The notes under the pieces were generated by a model. The model was not told where the DNA came from. It was given only the letters and a program-made list of their open reading frames with translations, and ran no database searches. Below are positions 43,779-56,150 of a stretch of DNA of 64,000 nucleotides, piece after piece. The position numbers were made by a program, and so were the translations under genes. Numbering within the stretch: position 1 is the stretch's first letter; the number at the start of each line of letters is the position of its first letter. The stretch is from Tetrapyrgos nigripes (taxonomy: Eukaryota; Basidiomycota; Agaricomycetes; Agaricales; Campanellaceae): assembly GCA_013368315.1 (NCBI GenBank), contig JAACJM010000031.1, positions 558,001-622,000 on the forward strand, given 5' to 3'.

Positions 43779-44104
43779 ACAGCTTTGAACAATGAGCGAC
43801 TAAGGTTGCTTGGAGAATGGGGGAGGGTATAAGAGGAGCAGTGGAAAGTACGCGAACACGTGACAGATCACGTTTTGTTAAATTAAAAAAAAAGCTCGGT
43901 CCTATAGTGTTGGGGAAAAAACTTGAGTTATTTACCAAAGCACTTTTTTACCGGTAATTTACGGGTAAATTACTGGTCAATAAGATGGCCTTCAGAAGAG
44001 GGAGTAATTTACCAAGGGCCAAGTAGTCACGTGTAGTACCTTTCCAAGAATCTGAAAAATTTTTCAATGAGCCGTCGTCGTGTAACACAGACTCCTACAA
44101 CTGA

Positions 44105-45220
44105 ATGGAGCCCACCCACGGGGTCATCGAGCTACCAGATGAGCCCAGTCACCATACCGATACTCTCACCATTCCTGAAGAATTTCTTCCTATACTGCTT
44201 CCCCCTCCGAGCTGCTCTATCATCGACCTCACAAACTTTACAATACCTGCTGTGGACAATCCAGACACTCCGGCACTCGATCCATCTCATTTCACATCTG
44301 GCGCCACACTACTAATACGCCACCTACCGTCAGAATTCTACGCTCACAGCCGGTCCCTTCTCTTACCGAAATCCATGTGCTCATTTCACTGGTACCAGGT
44401 GCTGTTGCTCAGGGACATCATTGCCTAAAGCGGCAGATGCATAGCACCCTGACGTTGATGCAAGTGCCATCCCAGATGAATCTTCCTCTATGGGTCCTTA
44501 GCTATTGGGAGATAGTTCACGATCTTTGGATCCATAAGAAGACATGGACTATGGTACAGGACTGGCTGAAAAATAATGGGTGGTATGCAAGCATCTACAG
44601 CACACTTAGCCCGGTTTGCTGGAAGCAAGACCTTCCCAACGAGTCAGGAACAACCTTCGACCTTGCCAAATTCCTAAGCGACTCGTGGCTTGGCAATGTA
44701 CAGGTTGCACAAATGGTGGCCCAACTACGCTCACAGAAGATGGACGACGGAATATGGTTGATGAATAATTATTGGAGCAATAAACTGGTGGTGGGATATC
44801 GTAAGCAGGAATGGATATTGGTGAAGACTGGGGACGCACTGAAGGAAGGATCTATCAAGGCAATAGCCTTTCCGGTCTTTATCTGATTGGGTACCTCTGT
44901 AGAGCTGCCTTCCGAAGAGGCTCGTGGTAATCACTGGGTTGCAGTCGTGGTTGATGTTGCTGGCAGGAGCATTCTGTACGGGGACTCCATGCAGCATCCT
45001 GCTCCAAATGAATTGATTAGTGCTATTCAATGGTGGCTCTCGGACTGGGGAACAGTCTCCGACAACTTCAAGGTTGACAACTTGCGGGAGGCAGACCGAC
45101 AATGAGTCCTGCGCTCTCTATGCCATTAATACCCTCGCCAGTTATGTCACCCCACTGGACTTCCCCATTTACGATAAGAAATTTTTGCCAAACAAACACG
45201 CTATCAGACATTCCAAACGT
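44105..45220 (+). pseudogene. Ulp1-like cysteine protease gene of D1
   Basis: Starts MEPTHGVIELPDEPSHH. Compared with D2 it lacks one T near 44306 (frameshift) and has TGA at 44884-44886 where D2 has CGA. The C-terminal Ulp1/C48 catalytic parts are readable: GNHWVAVVVD (His), ILYGDSM (Asp region) and QTDNESCALYAIN (Cys). The last part is in a different frame from the rest in both D1 and D2, so an unseen intron or shared frameshift lies near 45095. Confidence 0.75.
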
Positions 45221-45624
45221 TAGTCAAGTACTTCAATGATACAGTGAGTACTGGTTTTGACTCACAAAAGACCCTGTGTTGATGTCCTCCAACCTCCAAG
45301 AACGCGGATATTGAACCAGCGGTACCAGAAACAACGACTACCACTACAGATCCAATCCCTATACATCCCTTCTTCGCCCCAAAGTCTCGAAAAGCACCTA
45401 AAACAGCACGGTCTGAAACAAAGTGAAAACGAGAGGAGATGGTTAATGTTGGTGTAAAAATCCGAAAAACAGCTGAAAACGATGATAGAAGTGATGAGGA
45501 CAGTAGTGATAATGAAGACTCTGGAGATGAACCAATGGGCAACGAAGAGGACACACCTAGAAGGGAAATAGTGCTGCTTCCTGTTAACGGGACCTGCAGC
45601 ACTGGTGCACCATGAAAAGCCATT

Positions 45625-46100
45625 TGTCAAGAACGTTGTCACTTAGCAATTAACCACCCAAGTCACACAGTGAACAAGATAGATTGACAAGATATGAGAG
45701 ACGAGAAAAGAGATGTAAAGAGATAGTAGAGACGAGAGGAGAGCGAGTAGCTGACTATACTCAACACTGCACTGTACTAGGAGCGGAGTGGAGACGAAGT
45801 GAACAGACTAAGGAATCTAGCTACGAGATCTACGATATATATACGAGAGGAATGAATATGTGAGAATGTCCATGGAGCCTAGGGATCGGAGGAGATAAGG
45901 ATGTGAGTCAAGTAAAGAAGTATATATGTGAGAATGTCCATGGAGATAAAGGGGACGGAGAAGTGAGTCATAGATCGGAATGGACGATGATGAGAAGTAA
46001 TTAGTGTTTATGGGTTTATGGAAGGTGATAGAACGGAAAGTGAATAGGTAATAGAAAGAAATGAAGGAGAAATGAAGGAGGCGAGAGGCGATTCATGACA
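45625..46100 (-). repeat. 3' LTR of element C
   Basis: 476 bp, TG..CA ends. Preceded on the minus strand by the polypurine tract AGAAAGGGGGGTAG. Confidence 0.9.
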
Positions 46101-46112
46101 CTACCCCCCTTT

Positions 46113-46655
46113 CTAGGTCGAGCTTTCACCGGAGCTCGGAAGCCGATTGGTCCACTGCTTCGCCCACTGCTTCCTGATCCTTTTGTCCAAACCACGTATA
46201 GTCGGCCAAGTTTCTGGTAGGTCGTTGGGGAAGGTGCCCCATCCTGTTAGGTCTGACTCACGTCCCCCCCATCCTATTCCTTCCCATGTACCCCATCCGT
46301 TGTTGTTGTCGACAGTATCCCATCCGTTGTTATCGTCGACATAGTTTAACTGAACGTTTCCTCCCCATACGCTTGTGTCTCCCCATCCTAAGTTATTCCG
46401 CTCGTTTGGTCGGAGGCTAGATCGGTAGGTAGTGCATCTCGCCCGGTGTCCTGCCCCTAATCTGCATCGTTTTGACGATTCCCGTCCTGGCCAGATGCAT
46501 TGATTACATCCGCTGTGCCTTCCCGTGTGTCCATCATCTAACCTGCAACGCCGGCCTGAACGTAGGCCGTATCTGCAGCGTCCGGTGTTGTCCGTTAGTG
46601 GGTCGATCGTCATTGTAGTGGTAGTTGAGACTGTGATGGCGATGGGCGTCAACAT
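46113..46655 (-). CDS. ORF3 of element C: Cys/His- and Gly-Trp-rich protein
   Basis: 180 residues, MLTPIAITVS at the start. Cys/His units RRCRLDDGHTGRH and KRCRLGAGHRARC, then Trp-Gly motifs LGWGD, VWGGN, NGWGT, IGWGG and TGWGT, and the same SSGESST end as in A. Open, though C's gag and pol are broken. Confidence 0.75.
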   Translation of the reverse strand: MLTPIAITVSTTTTMTIDPLTDNTGRCRYGLRSGRRCRLDDGHTGRHSGCNQCIWPGRESSKRCRLGAGHRARCTTYRSSLRPNERNNLGWGDTSVWGGNVQLNYVDDNNGWDTVDNNNGWGTWEGIGWGGRESDLTGWGTFPNDLPETWPTIRGLDKRIRKQWAKQWTNRLPSSGESST

Positions 46656-46817
46656 GATAGAGGTGTGGTGTGTGGGTGGGGAGGTGAGGTTTGGTAGGAT
46701 GTGGTTGAACTCTGTTCTGTCGTTTGGTTTCGATGTGTCTGCCTTTTAACGAGTTTTTGTTTGCGGTAGAGGAAGGTGGCCAAGTCGCTGTTTGTTAGGT
46801 TGTGACAGTAGACGCCG

Positions 46818-48407
46818 TTAGTGTCGGTAAGCTCGGGGATGTTTCTGATGAAATTCTTCGATCATGTCTTTTACCTTGGTCAGGTTTGACGTAGGTACCC
46901 AAGTATTCTCCGAGTCGGGGTAATCCAACCATTTGATAAGGTACTGGGTCCCTTTTCTATTCCTGGTCGGTTTCGAGTCTAGTATCATTTCGACGTCATA
47001 TTCTTCGTCTGCGTCCAGCAGCTCCGCGGGGGGTTCGGGATAGTTTGGTCCGTGAGCGTCCATTTCAACGTACGGCGTTAATAGGGATGCATGAAAGACG
47101 GGGTGTATACGCCAGGTTGTCGGTAATTTCAATTTGTAGTTAACCTGACTGATCACTTCAATGATTTCGAATGGGCCATGACGACGATCGGACAACTTAG
47201 CTTTCGGTCTTGTTGTCTTTAGGTTCTTTCCGTCGAGTAGTACCTTATCTCCGACCTTGTACCCTATCCAGGACATGGAATGATTTCCATGCTGTGTTTT
47301 CATCGTCTCGGCAGCTGATGTCAGGCTCGCTTTGAGTTTGTCCCTGAGTTGGTTGAGGTTTTCGAGTCGTTGCTCTACCGTTGGTAGGTTAGAGGTTGGA
47401 TTGAATGATGGGAAGAAACGTGGTTGATATCCGTGTAAGAGTTCGAATGGGGATTTTCCTGTTGCTGAGTGGATTCTGGTGTTATGACTGAATTCGGCGT
47501 AAGGTAGATAGTCTACCCAGTCTTCTTGTCGGTAGTTACAGAAGATACGTAGGAATTGTTCGAGTTCTTGGTTGTATCGCTCTGATTCTCCGTCGGTCTG
47601 TGGGTGATAAGCGGTACTGAGGGCTGAAGTTATGCCTAACTTTTCATGGACCGCGGCCATGACCTTGCTAGCGAATTGCGGTCCTCGGTCGGATATCATT
47701 TTGTCCCATAGTCCGTAACGTCGCCAAGTGTTGTCAAGTAGAAGATTCACTGTCCCGTCACTGTCAATTGTTTTTGTACACGGTGATATGATGACCGTTT
47801 TGGTTGACTTGTCAACTGTGACGTGAATCACATTGAACCCTTTACATTCGGGGAGATCGGTGATGAAGTCGGTAGTGATAGTTCCAAAAGGACGTTCTGG
47901 GATTTCGGTGGGAATTAGGGGAATCCGAGTAGGATGATTGTTAGTTTTCGTCGCCTGGCATTTGGCGCAGCCAGTTATGTAGTCCCTGACAAAAACCGAC
48001 ATTCCGGGCCACCAGAACTCTCTGCTGACTAGTTCGTAAGTTTTGTATCGTCCGGGGTGTCCTGCTGCTAAGGAATCGTGATGTAATTTTACGATATCTC
48101 GTCGGAGGTTGATGTCTGCCGGCACGTAGATTTTGCCTCGGAATAAGATGATTCCATCTTCGTAGTTCCATTCCTGTAGATTCTTCACCAGCGAACGTCG
48201 TCTGTTCCGTAGAATGACATCTAAGGCACTTACTACCTCTAGGTCCCTTTTGGGGCATTCCTTGATTCTCCGTCGGAGTTCTACGTCTCCTATAGCAGTT
48301 ACTGCTCCCTGTCTAGTTGCTCGGATTCGGAAGAATTTGGGGTCCAGGAGGATCCTATCGGTGTTGTTGTTCTCGGTTCCAATTCTGTGATCTGGCCGTC
48401 TAGACAA
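46818..48407 (-). pseudogene. Element C pol, integrase and chromodomain part
   Basis: 529 open codons, from RRPDHRIGTEN to the chromodomain end HPRAYRH. Integrase motifs (HHDSLAAGHPGR, CAKC, SDRGPQFAS, YHPQTDGESERYNQ) are intact. Separated from the RT part by TGA codons. Confidence 0.9.
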
Positions 48408-50945
48408 CGGATCAGCTTTGTTGAGGCTTCCTGGTTTATGTAGAAGGGAAAACTCAAATCGTGTGAGGAACAGCGCCCATCGTGCTTGTCGTCAACTGAG
48501 TTTCTGGTTAGTCTGAAAATATTCCAAGTTCCTATGGTCTGTAAAGATTTCGATAGTATGGGGGGCTCCTTCCAAATAATGCCTCCATGTTTCTAGCGCT
48601 CGTATGATTGCCAGTAGTTCTTTGTCATGGATGTCGTAGTTTTGTTCGGTTTCGGAGAGGGATTTAGAGATGTAGGCGACTGGATGCCATCGGTTGTCCT
48701 CCCCTGTTTGCATAAGTATTCCTCCTGTTGCGTAGTCTGATGCGTCCACCTCTACTCAGTATGGTTTCGTGTGATCCGGCATTAGTAGGACAGGTTTGGA
48801 TGTGAAGGCCAATTTGAGGGATTGAAAGGCTTTCTCGGCCTCTGTACTCCAGTACCAGTGGTTGTCCTTTTTCGTCAGATCGAAGAGAGGTCATGCGATT
48901 TTCGAAAAGTCTTTGATGAAGCGTCTGTAGAAGTTTCCGAACCCCAAGAAGGCCTGTACTTCTTTCACCGTTTTGGGCGTTGGCCATTCAACTACTCCTG
49001 CTACCTTGGCCGGGTCCATTGCCAAAGTATCATGAGAGACAATCAGTCCTAGGAAGTCGACTTCGTCTGCTTCGAATACGCACTTTTCGGGTTTGGCGTA
49101 CAGGTCGTTGTCCCGTAGACGTTGTAGAACTGTTCGGATTAGTTTCCGATGTTCTTCTATGTCATGGGTGAATATTAAAATGTCGTCCATATAAATGACG
49201 ATCTTCCCTTGGTCAATGAGATCCTTGAAAATAGTGTTCATCATCGCTTGGAAGGTCGCTGGCGAGTTCATCAATCCAAAGAACATGACCGTTGGTTCGA
49301 ATAGTCCTCGGTTGGTTTTGAAGGCGGCTTTCCATTCGTCCCCCTCTTTGATACGAATATTATTGTATCCCCACCATAGATCGATTTTGCTGAATACATA
49401 TGCATTTTTGAGTTTGTCGATTAGTTCTGGGATGAGGGGTAGTGGATACGCGTTCTTCACAGTCCCTTTATTGAGTGCTCTGTAATCCTGTATGGGACGT
49501 AGCTTTCCATCCTTTTTCTTAACGAAGAAGAAGGGACTTGCCATTGGAGATTTTGATGGTTTAATATATCCCTTTTCGAGATTCTCATTCAGGAAGGTAT
49601 CGAGTTCGGATTGTTCGTTTGGGGAAAGAGGATATGTTTTACATGTGCATGGTAGAAAACCGTCTTGTAACTCGATTGCGTGGTCCCAGTCACTTCGTTG
49701 GGGTAAGCGTTCTGAAGTCTTTTTGTCAAATACCGACAAGTATTCGTGATAGTGTTTGGGTATTTGTCCTTCCAATGGAGTTGGTGAGTTCATGGACTCG
49801 TTTTCAGTGTTTCGACGTGCTTTGGAAAAGGCAGCTCGGATACTCAGCTTGGTTTCTGATAGATCTTCGTCGGGGTCGCTCGGGGTATCTAGGTATTCCA
49901 TAACGAGTTCACTCCATTGTCCTGGAACCTCCCATTGTCCAGTTGTATCCTCTGAGGTAAGCATTGCTCCTAAGTCGATTCGTTGCAGTCGGATGTTTCG
50001 AGACCGTTGTGATCGACGTCGTCCGGCTATCTTTGACTGTGGTGTAGTTTTATGAGGTCCTACGATGTCTTTGAATGTCACTTGGTAGTCTCGGTGGTAT
50101 GTTCTGGGGTCAACTACTTCAGGTTGTTTCGTTTTCGTAGGGTAGATTGTTGACTTAGCTTTGGTTCGCACTGGAACTTTCTTCAGTGTACAAGCGTCGG
50201 GGCATCGTGTTAGGTTGATTTCTGATGTTGCCCAATCGATTTCCGGATTATGATGTCGTAACCAATCGGTTCCCAAGATGATATCATGGTCCCCTATGTC
50301 TGTGATGTAAAACTCGGCGGTTTCCTCATGGTGAGAGTGATGGTCTTGGTTGTAGATTCGTAGTTTTTGAATGGTGTAGTGTCTTACCCATCCCATTACA
50401 TTTTCTGATCCGTCGACATTTCGAACTGGGAATGGTTTTTCTAGGGGAGTACGGTTGAGGTGATGTTTTTGGGCGAAGGCGTCGTTAATGATGATTCCTT
50501 CTGCTCCACTGTCTAACAAAGCGGTTGCGTCGATTTTTCGTCCAGTTATTTTCCCGATCAATTCAGTTTTAAGCTCTATTGAAGGGGTCTGTTGGTTTCG
50601 AGTGATTGCCGTGATTCTTAATTCAGATGGGAATCGTGGCTTACGAAAGGGTATAAGGCTCGTATATTGCCTATGTTTTACTGGTATATATGTCCATGTT
50701 CCTCCTCCCGACGACGTGGCAGGGGAGGTATTCAAAAATCCGATTCTGTTACGAACTTCTTTAGCAGTCCTTCCTTTTCTTCTCCCGATAGTGCTCTGAT
50801 TCTGGCAGTGAGTTCTGAGATATTGTCCGTGGTAGTGTTGACCTTGGGGTCTGGGGTCTCCGTGATGGCTGCGGTTTTTTTTATGGAGGGTCTCCAGGTC
50901 GTGTTGTTGGGAGTGGTCGGAGGTGTACTGGGGAACGTAGGGCAA
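48408..50945 (-). pseudogene. Element C pol, protease, RT and RNase H part, with three TGA codons
   Basis: Open from 50945 to 48891: overlap with gag, protease (ALLDSGAEG), RT with YMDDILIF. TGA codons at 48891-48893, 48756-48758 and 48492-48494 all fall where A or B encode Arg. In addition Asp-Leu-Arg-Trp of the RT is Asp-Leu-Trp-Trp (CGG to TGG). Not functional. Confidence 0.9.
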
Positions 50946-52372
50946 TCATTCCCTATATGTCCCTGTCCCCGACATCTGAAGCATCGCCCTTCCTTCCTCA
51001 TTTTATCTCTTTCTTGGGGGGTCAGTTTCGGTGGATATTTAGTGATTGAAGATGCACCTGGGGCGTTGTCTTGGAAGGCGTTTACTTCCATGCTTCTCGT
51101 TTGACTACTTCCCGTTCCCTGTGACCTCCTGCCCGGTTGTCCTTCCTCTCTTCTCGGTTTGTTCCATGAGGTTTTCTCTTCTTGCCTTTCTACCCAAATC
51201 ATGTGCTGTTTTACCGCCGCCTTTTGTAATGCCGCGAGACTTTTGGGTTGAGTGGATAGGTAGGAGATCCGGTCGACTAGTCCTCGGGGAAGTCCTTTTC
51301 GATAGTACTTCATTAACGCCTTGTCGTTATAGCCAGTATCGTCAGCGTATCGTTTGAATTGAGAGTTGTACTTATCAATATCAGCCAGGGTTCCTTCCAT
51401 TCTAATATGTTCTATTTTGGTTTGGGCCTGGGTTTCCCGAGCCGAGGGTTTGAAGTCCCGTAGGAATTCTCACTTCACTTCGCGTAGAGTCCAGGATCTC
51501 CCTTTCGTTTTTGGTTTCGAGGCGGAAGAGTCTTCATCGGCACTTGTATATTCTTCATCACTATCACTGAAGTCATCTTCCTCCTCAAAGACCTTCACCA
51601 TCATGTTATGTGCCCATCGTTTCGCTTCATCTCCTGAGAATAGCGTGAGGAAGAATGATATCTTTTCGTCTTCGGTAGGATAGACTTGGTCGTTGAGACG
51701 GAGATAGTTGTTAAATTCGGCCATCCAATCCTTCGTTTGGTTCCGGTCTCCTGTGAACTTCTCTGGTTTTACTCCTCGTTCTTTGGTAGTCATGTTAGGG
51801 AGGGCTGAAGACTGCGCGTCATCGTCGGATGGTGCGGTGTCATGGGGTGCTTGGGTCCCTCCTGCAGCGGCTGTGGCAGGATTTTCGGACATTTTGAGGG
51901 CGGCGTGAAGGGAGTGGAAGTCGATTGGTTGTGAGGGATTGACTGAGATGGGTTCTTGAACTGCACTAGGAGTACTGTCCGTTGGGGATCTGTTGAGAGG
52001 GATTTGGGGTTCTAGAGGAGTTTCGTTGTCTGGGTTCGGTTCGTGAGACGGAGTTGGTGATGGGGTTCTGGCAGGATTTGGGTTTTCTGTGGTAGGTTCT
52101 GATGGAAGTGATTGGAAGAGTAGAACTGGTTCGATACCGACTGTTTGTTCTTCGGTTGAGAGGGGTTGATTATTTATGGAGAGTCGATTGGGACACGGAT
52201 GGGTTGCACAAAATTCCCACCGGTTTTCGTGCGAGAAGTAGCAGTCTTGTTGGTTTCGGGGAAAATGTGTGTGAGGACGTTGGAGACAAACGATGTGGGG
52301 AGAGGAAGTGCGACTGGGATTTTGTGAGGCTGTACAAGATCTAGTGATTCTAGGGATTCCGCTTCTGCTCAT
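50732..52372 (-). pseudogene. Gag of element C, split by an in-frame TGA
   Basis: First part ends SWTLREVK then TGA (51470-51472), second part continues EFLRDFKPSARE through CFRCRGQGHIGNDC to 50732. The stop is at exactly the codon where A has one. Otherwise close to A's gag. Confidence 0.88.
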
Positions 52373-52566
52373 TCACTCGTTTTCGGATTCCGGAAACAAG
52401 TGATCCCACTGTTCACCTGAGACGTCTTCCCAAAAGGTTAGCGACCTGTAGTAGTCGTTTACTCTAGGGATTCGAGTTTGGAGATATTCGTGGTATTCTT
52501 CTCGGCAGAATTCTGAGAAGGCACTATCTTCGTAGTCAGCGTGACTGAACCAATATGGAAGAGTTG
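52373..52566 (-). pseudogene. Pre-gag ORF of element C, 3' part
   Basis: Ends EDVSGEQWDHLFPESENE before gag. It was cut from its 5' part (55270-55574) by the pogo insertion. Confidence 0.6.
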
Positions 52567-52568
52567 TA

Positions 52569-55267
52569 CAGTACATTAGTTCATATCGAATAATATAATA
52601 ACGAATATTCGCCATAACGAATAGGATTTGGCCTTCTCCCATGTCGGGAGGCGGGGATATTCAGCAACCCGCCATCCGGAATAACAAATACAATGTTCAG
52701 TGGTAATATTCATTTTGGCGGGTGCCATTCTGCGTGGGATTTTGTTGACCTGAGGCCCAAATTGGTAAATTTTGAGGTCCTTTCCCTGTTTTAGGAGACA
52801 ATAAATATTCTAGATCATATTAAAATCGCATAGAGGTTTATTCTTGAGCTCGTAGCATCCATGGCTATTTCCTCCTCTACTAAAGTTCGCACTGTTCGCA
52901 CTAATCAAAAAAAACCAACCAAATTCAAGCCTCAAGGACCACACAAGTCCAACAACCAGCCACGAACCAGTGCTAAACCTACGCAGACTCGGCGCGAGAA
53001 CCTTACGCTCTTTGACTGGCTTCAGGTCCTGGACTACGTTGATGATCACCCTGACTTAACGCAGCCACAAATTGTACGGTACTTCGAGACCCGATCAGAT
53101 AACGAGGGAGGATCTTTGAAGTTTTCTCAAGGGACACTGTCAAAGAAGCTCAAACCTGAGGCCAAGGAAGAGCTTCGGCAATGTGCTCAGTCTCACCCAG
53201 ATGCTCTTTCTGGAAAACGAGCTAGAATTGTCACAAGGCCGGATGTAGAGAAGTGTTTGATTTTATGGGTTGAGGATATGGAGTGTCGTGGTGAGACAGT
53301 CTCAGGTCCTATGTTAGTTGAGAAGCGACGAAGGATTGAGGAAATGCTCGAGGTTCCAGATGAGCAGAGATTGACGGGAACAGGATGGATAACGTCTTTC
53401 AAAAAAGCGTGCGTTGTTCTGAATATGGTCATCTTATTGAAATTAACTGTGAATCGGCATTTGTTATATAAGGTACCAAATGCGAGAGCGCTGCCGCCAC
53501 GGAGAAGCTGGGTCAGTTGACCTTCGAGCTGTTGAGAAGGAGCGACAACATCTCCATAAAGTGCTCGCAAAGTTCAAACCAGAGGACAGATGGAATGGCG
53601 ATGAAACATCTTTCTTCCCCTCTCTTGCACCAGACCGTGGACTTTGCATGAAGCAGCTGCCTGGCAAGAAGAAGAGCAAATTCCGCATTTCAGTCTTAGT
53701 TCTCACAAATGCGACAGGCACTGAGAAGCGTAAATTGCTCTTCATTGGTCGGTTTAGACGTCCTCGGTGTTTCAATAAAAAGGACCCTGCTCGCATGCGA
53801 CCACCTTTGGAATATCGCTTCAACAAGAAGGCTTGGATGACTGGAGTCATATTTGAGGAGTAAGTTTTTTGTTGGTTACTCTTACAAACTTTAATTGACA
53901 TGACGACAATTTCAATTTTCTACAGACATCTTCGAAAGCTTGATCTTGAGATGCGTCGCCAGAAGCGACACATCCTGCTGCTTTTAGACAACTTCTCAGG
54001 TCACTATGTCTCCTACCAACCGAAAAACATCACAATCCATTTTCTCTCACCAAATCTAACCTCTTATGTCCAACCTTGTGATGCTGGTATTATCCGCTGC
54101 CTCAAGGCTCATTATCGTCGACTCTTGTGCATGCGGGCTATGGAACGGGCTGAAGCAGGAGAAGATAATCTCTGGGAGATTGAGATCTTACCGGCTATGC
54201 GCATGCTCACAGAAGCTTGGAGTCTGGTTACCCCTCAAACTATCCGTAACTGCTGGAATCATACTGGGATCTGCCCCCCAGCACAGTCAGATGACTCGGA
54301 GGAGGAGTCTGAGTGCGAAGATGCTGATGCCGAGCCTTCAACTGATGACATCATTCTCCAGGAGGCATGGGACGTGATGGTGGAATATGCCTCCTCAGAT
54401 ATGACCATGGATGAAGCAACTCAAAAACTCAAGTCTATTTATGGCGAGAGCTACAACCCCCAAGATTGGCATGGCCCGCTAAATGCAGTCAGTGAAGCAG
54501 AACATGATGTCCAAAAAGCACTAGAGGCTGTTCATGAGCTCATGCCGAACTTCAATGACGAGATCGCATCACATTCCCACCCCATGGATATTGACAGCGA
54601 CGACGAGGAAATCATCATTGCGCCATCTGTAAAGGCAACTTCCTCTCGGAAACCAACTCATTCTACCTGCGCTCATCTCAAGGAAGCTGAGGATGAATTT
54701 ATGTCTTGGGTTCAACGCTTGCATGCAAAGGGAAAGCTTCGGGATGTCCTTGATCTTGACAGTTTACTTAATCCAGCTTTAGAGAGGGAGGATGGAGACT
54801 CGGAAGAGACTGCCAACTGGTCAGAGGGAGACAAGGGATTGCGGGAGATTGTTGAATACATTAGCAACAACGAGGCTAAGAAGGGAACTGCAGAAGACTC
54901 TGATAATGAAGAAGACGATTCTGAGGAAGAGAATGGCGGATTGCAGGTGGATTATAATGATGTGATGGCTGCCGCTCAGCTTCTTGAAAGGGTGTGTGAA
55001 ACTCGAGGTGATCTAGATAACGCTTTTGATCTGGAGCGTTGTCTAAGGAGGTTCCGAGGTGAGCTGCGTGCTGATGCAGAATCGCAAAAGCAGCAAGTCG
55101 GCATTGAACACTTTTTCTCGAAAGTATAATTAATGTATTCTGGATGTACATAGCAGTCCCAACAAAAAAAAATTCGATTTTATCATCTTTATACCATACT
55201 GAATAACCGTCATAACGAATAGCCTTGGTCCGTCTCCCAAGATTATTCGTTATGATGTATTTGACTG
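52569..55267 (+). mobile_element. pogo/Tigger-type Tc1-mariner transposon inside element C
   Basis: Ends CAGTACATTAG... and ...TGTATTTGACTG, with internal CGAATAAT / CATAACGAATA repeats near both ends in inverted orientation, flanked by TA on each side (52567-52568 and 55268-55269). 2699 bp. The uninterrupted site is seen in element A near 42945. It carries one complete transposase gene. A, C and D1 lesions are absent here, so it is probably the youngest DNA transposon in the window. Confidence 0.9.
52861..55129 (+). CDS. pogo/Tigger-family DDE transposase
   Basis: Exons 52861-53408, 53473-53859 and 53926-55129, frame kept, about 712 residues. N-terminal basic region and psq/CENP-B-type helix-turn-helix DNA-binding part (LTLFDWLQVLDYVDDHPDL; GTGWITSFKKA). 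DDE_1 catalytic domain with the three acidic residues in WNGDETSFF, HILLLLDNFSGH and NLTSYVQPCDAGIIRCLKAH. A long acidic C-terminal tail with two Asp/Glu-rich stretches ends in GIEHFFSKV. No disabling mutation seen, so possibly active. Confidence 0.9.
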
Positions 55268-55269
55268 TA

Positions 55270-55574
55270 TTTCCTAGTTGAACGAAGTAACAAGTGTCTG
55301 CAATTGTAACGTGGCGTGGAGACGTGTTTTCAGGTGATATCTTTATTCGGAGGTATTCGAGGATGGTCACTTCACCTGAGGTCCACGATCTTTTGTTGAG
55401 TACGATCCAACAGTCGTCAAATGCGATAGCATGTTCGTGTATTGTTGTTTTAACTTCTTCTAGGTAGTTTATGAAGCCGTCTGATTCTCTGATGGGGAAA
55501 GGGTATATCGGTGGGGGTCGGGTTCGTAGGTTGTCAAAGAAGGGTTCGAAGTTGAGAGCCAGCGTATTTGTCAA
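55270..55574 (-). pseudogene. Pre-gag ORF of element C, 5' part
   Basis: Starts MTNTLALNFEPFFDNLRT and reads to the pogo insertion site (ADTCYFVQLGN), then resumes at 52566. Same protein as in element A. Confidence 0.6.
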
Positions 55575-55615
55575 GGATTTCTGTGCGAGGTTTGTTTGTG
55601 AGGTGGGTGTAAGAG

Positions 55616-55625
55616 AGTCTGTTCA
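55616..55625 (-). promoter_or_regulatory. Putative self-priming primer-binding site of element C
   Basis: TGAACAGACT on the minus strand, two nt after the 5' LTR; reverse complement of AGTCTGTTCA in the LTR, as in element A. Confidence 0.65.
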
Positions 55626-55627
55626 AG

Positions 55628-56103
55628 TGTCAAGAATGTTGTCACTTAGCAATTAACCACCCAAGTCACACAGTGAACAAGATAGATTGACAAGATATGA
55701 GAGACGAGAAAAGAGATGTAAAGAGATAGTAGAGACGAGAGGAGAGCGAGTAGCTGACTATACTCAACACTGCACTGTACTAGGAGCGGAGTGGAGACGA
55801 AGTGAACAGACTAAGGAATCTAGCTACGAGATCTATGATATATATACGAGAGGAATGAATATGTGAGAATGTCCATGGAGCCTAGGGATCGGAGGAGATA
55901 AGGATGTGAGTCAAGTAAAGAAGTATATATGTGAGAATGTCCATGGAGATAAAGGGGACGGAGAAGTGAGTCATAGATCGGAATGGACGATGATGAGAAG
56001 TAATTAGTGTTTATGGGTTTATGGAAGGTGATAGAACGGAAAGTGAATAGGTAATAGAAAGAAATGAAGGAGAAATGAAGGAGGTGAGAGGCGATTCATG
56101 ACA
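55628..56103 (-). repeat. 5' LTR of element C
   Basis: 476 bp, nearly identical to the 3' LTR at 45625-46100, with a TATATATA box and predicted RNA start as in A. Confidence 0.9.
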
Positions 56104-56150
56104 CCATTCTCAATAAATTGTTGCTGCGCTGCTGATACAGTAACGATCCT

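Larger units (their letters stand above)
45625..56103 (-). mobile_element. Ty3/gypsy chromodomain retrotransposon C (degenerate, interrupted by a pogo element)
   Basis: 476-bp LTRs at 45625-46100 and 55628-56103 with only about three C/T differences; TSD CCATT (45620-45624 and 56104-56108). Inserted within hAT element D1. Same family as A: pre-gag ORF, gag, pol, ORF3. Disrupted by TGA codons in gag and pol and by the pogo element at 52569-55267. Confidence 0.93.
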
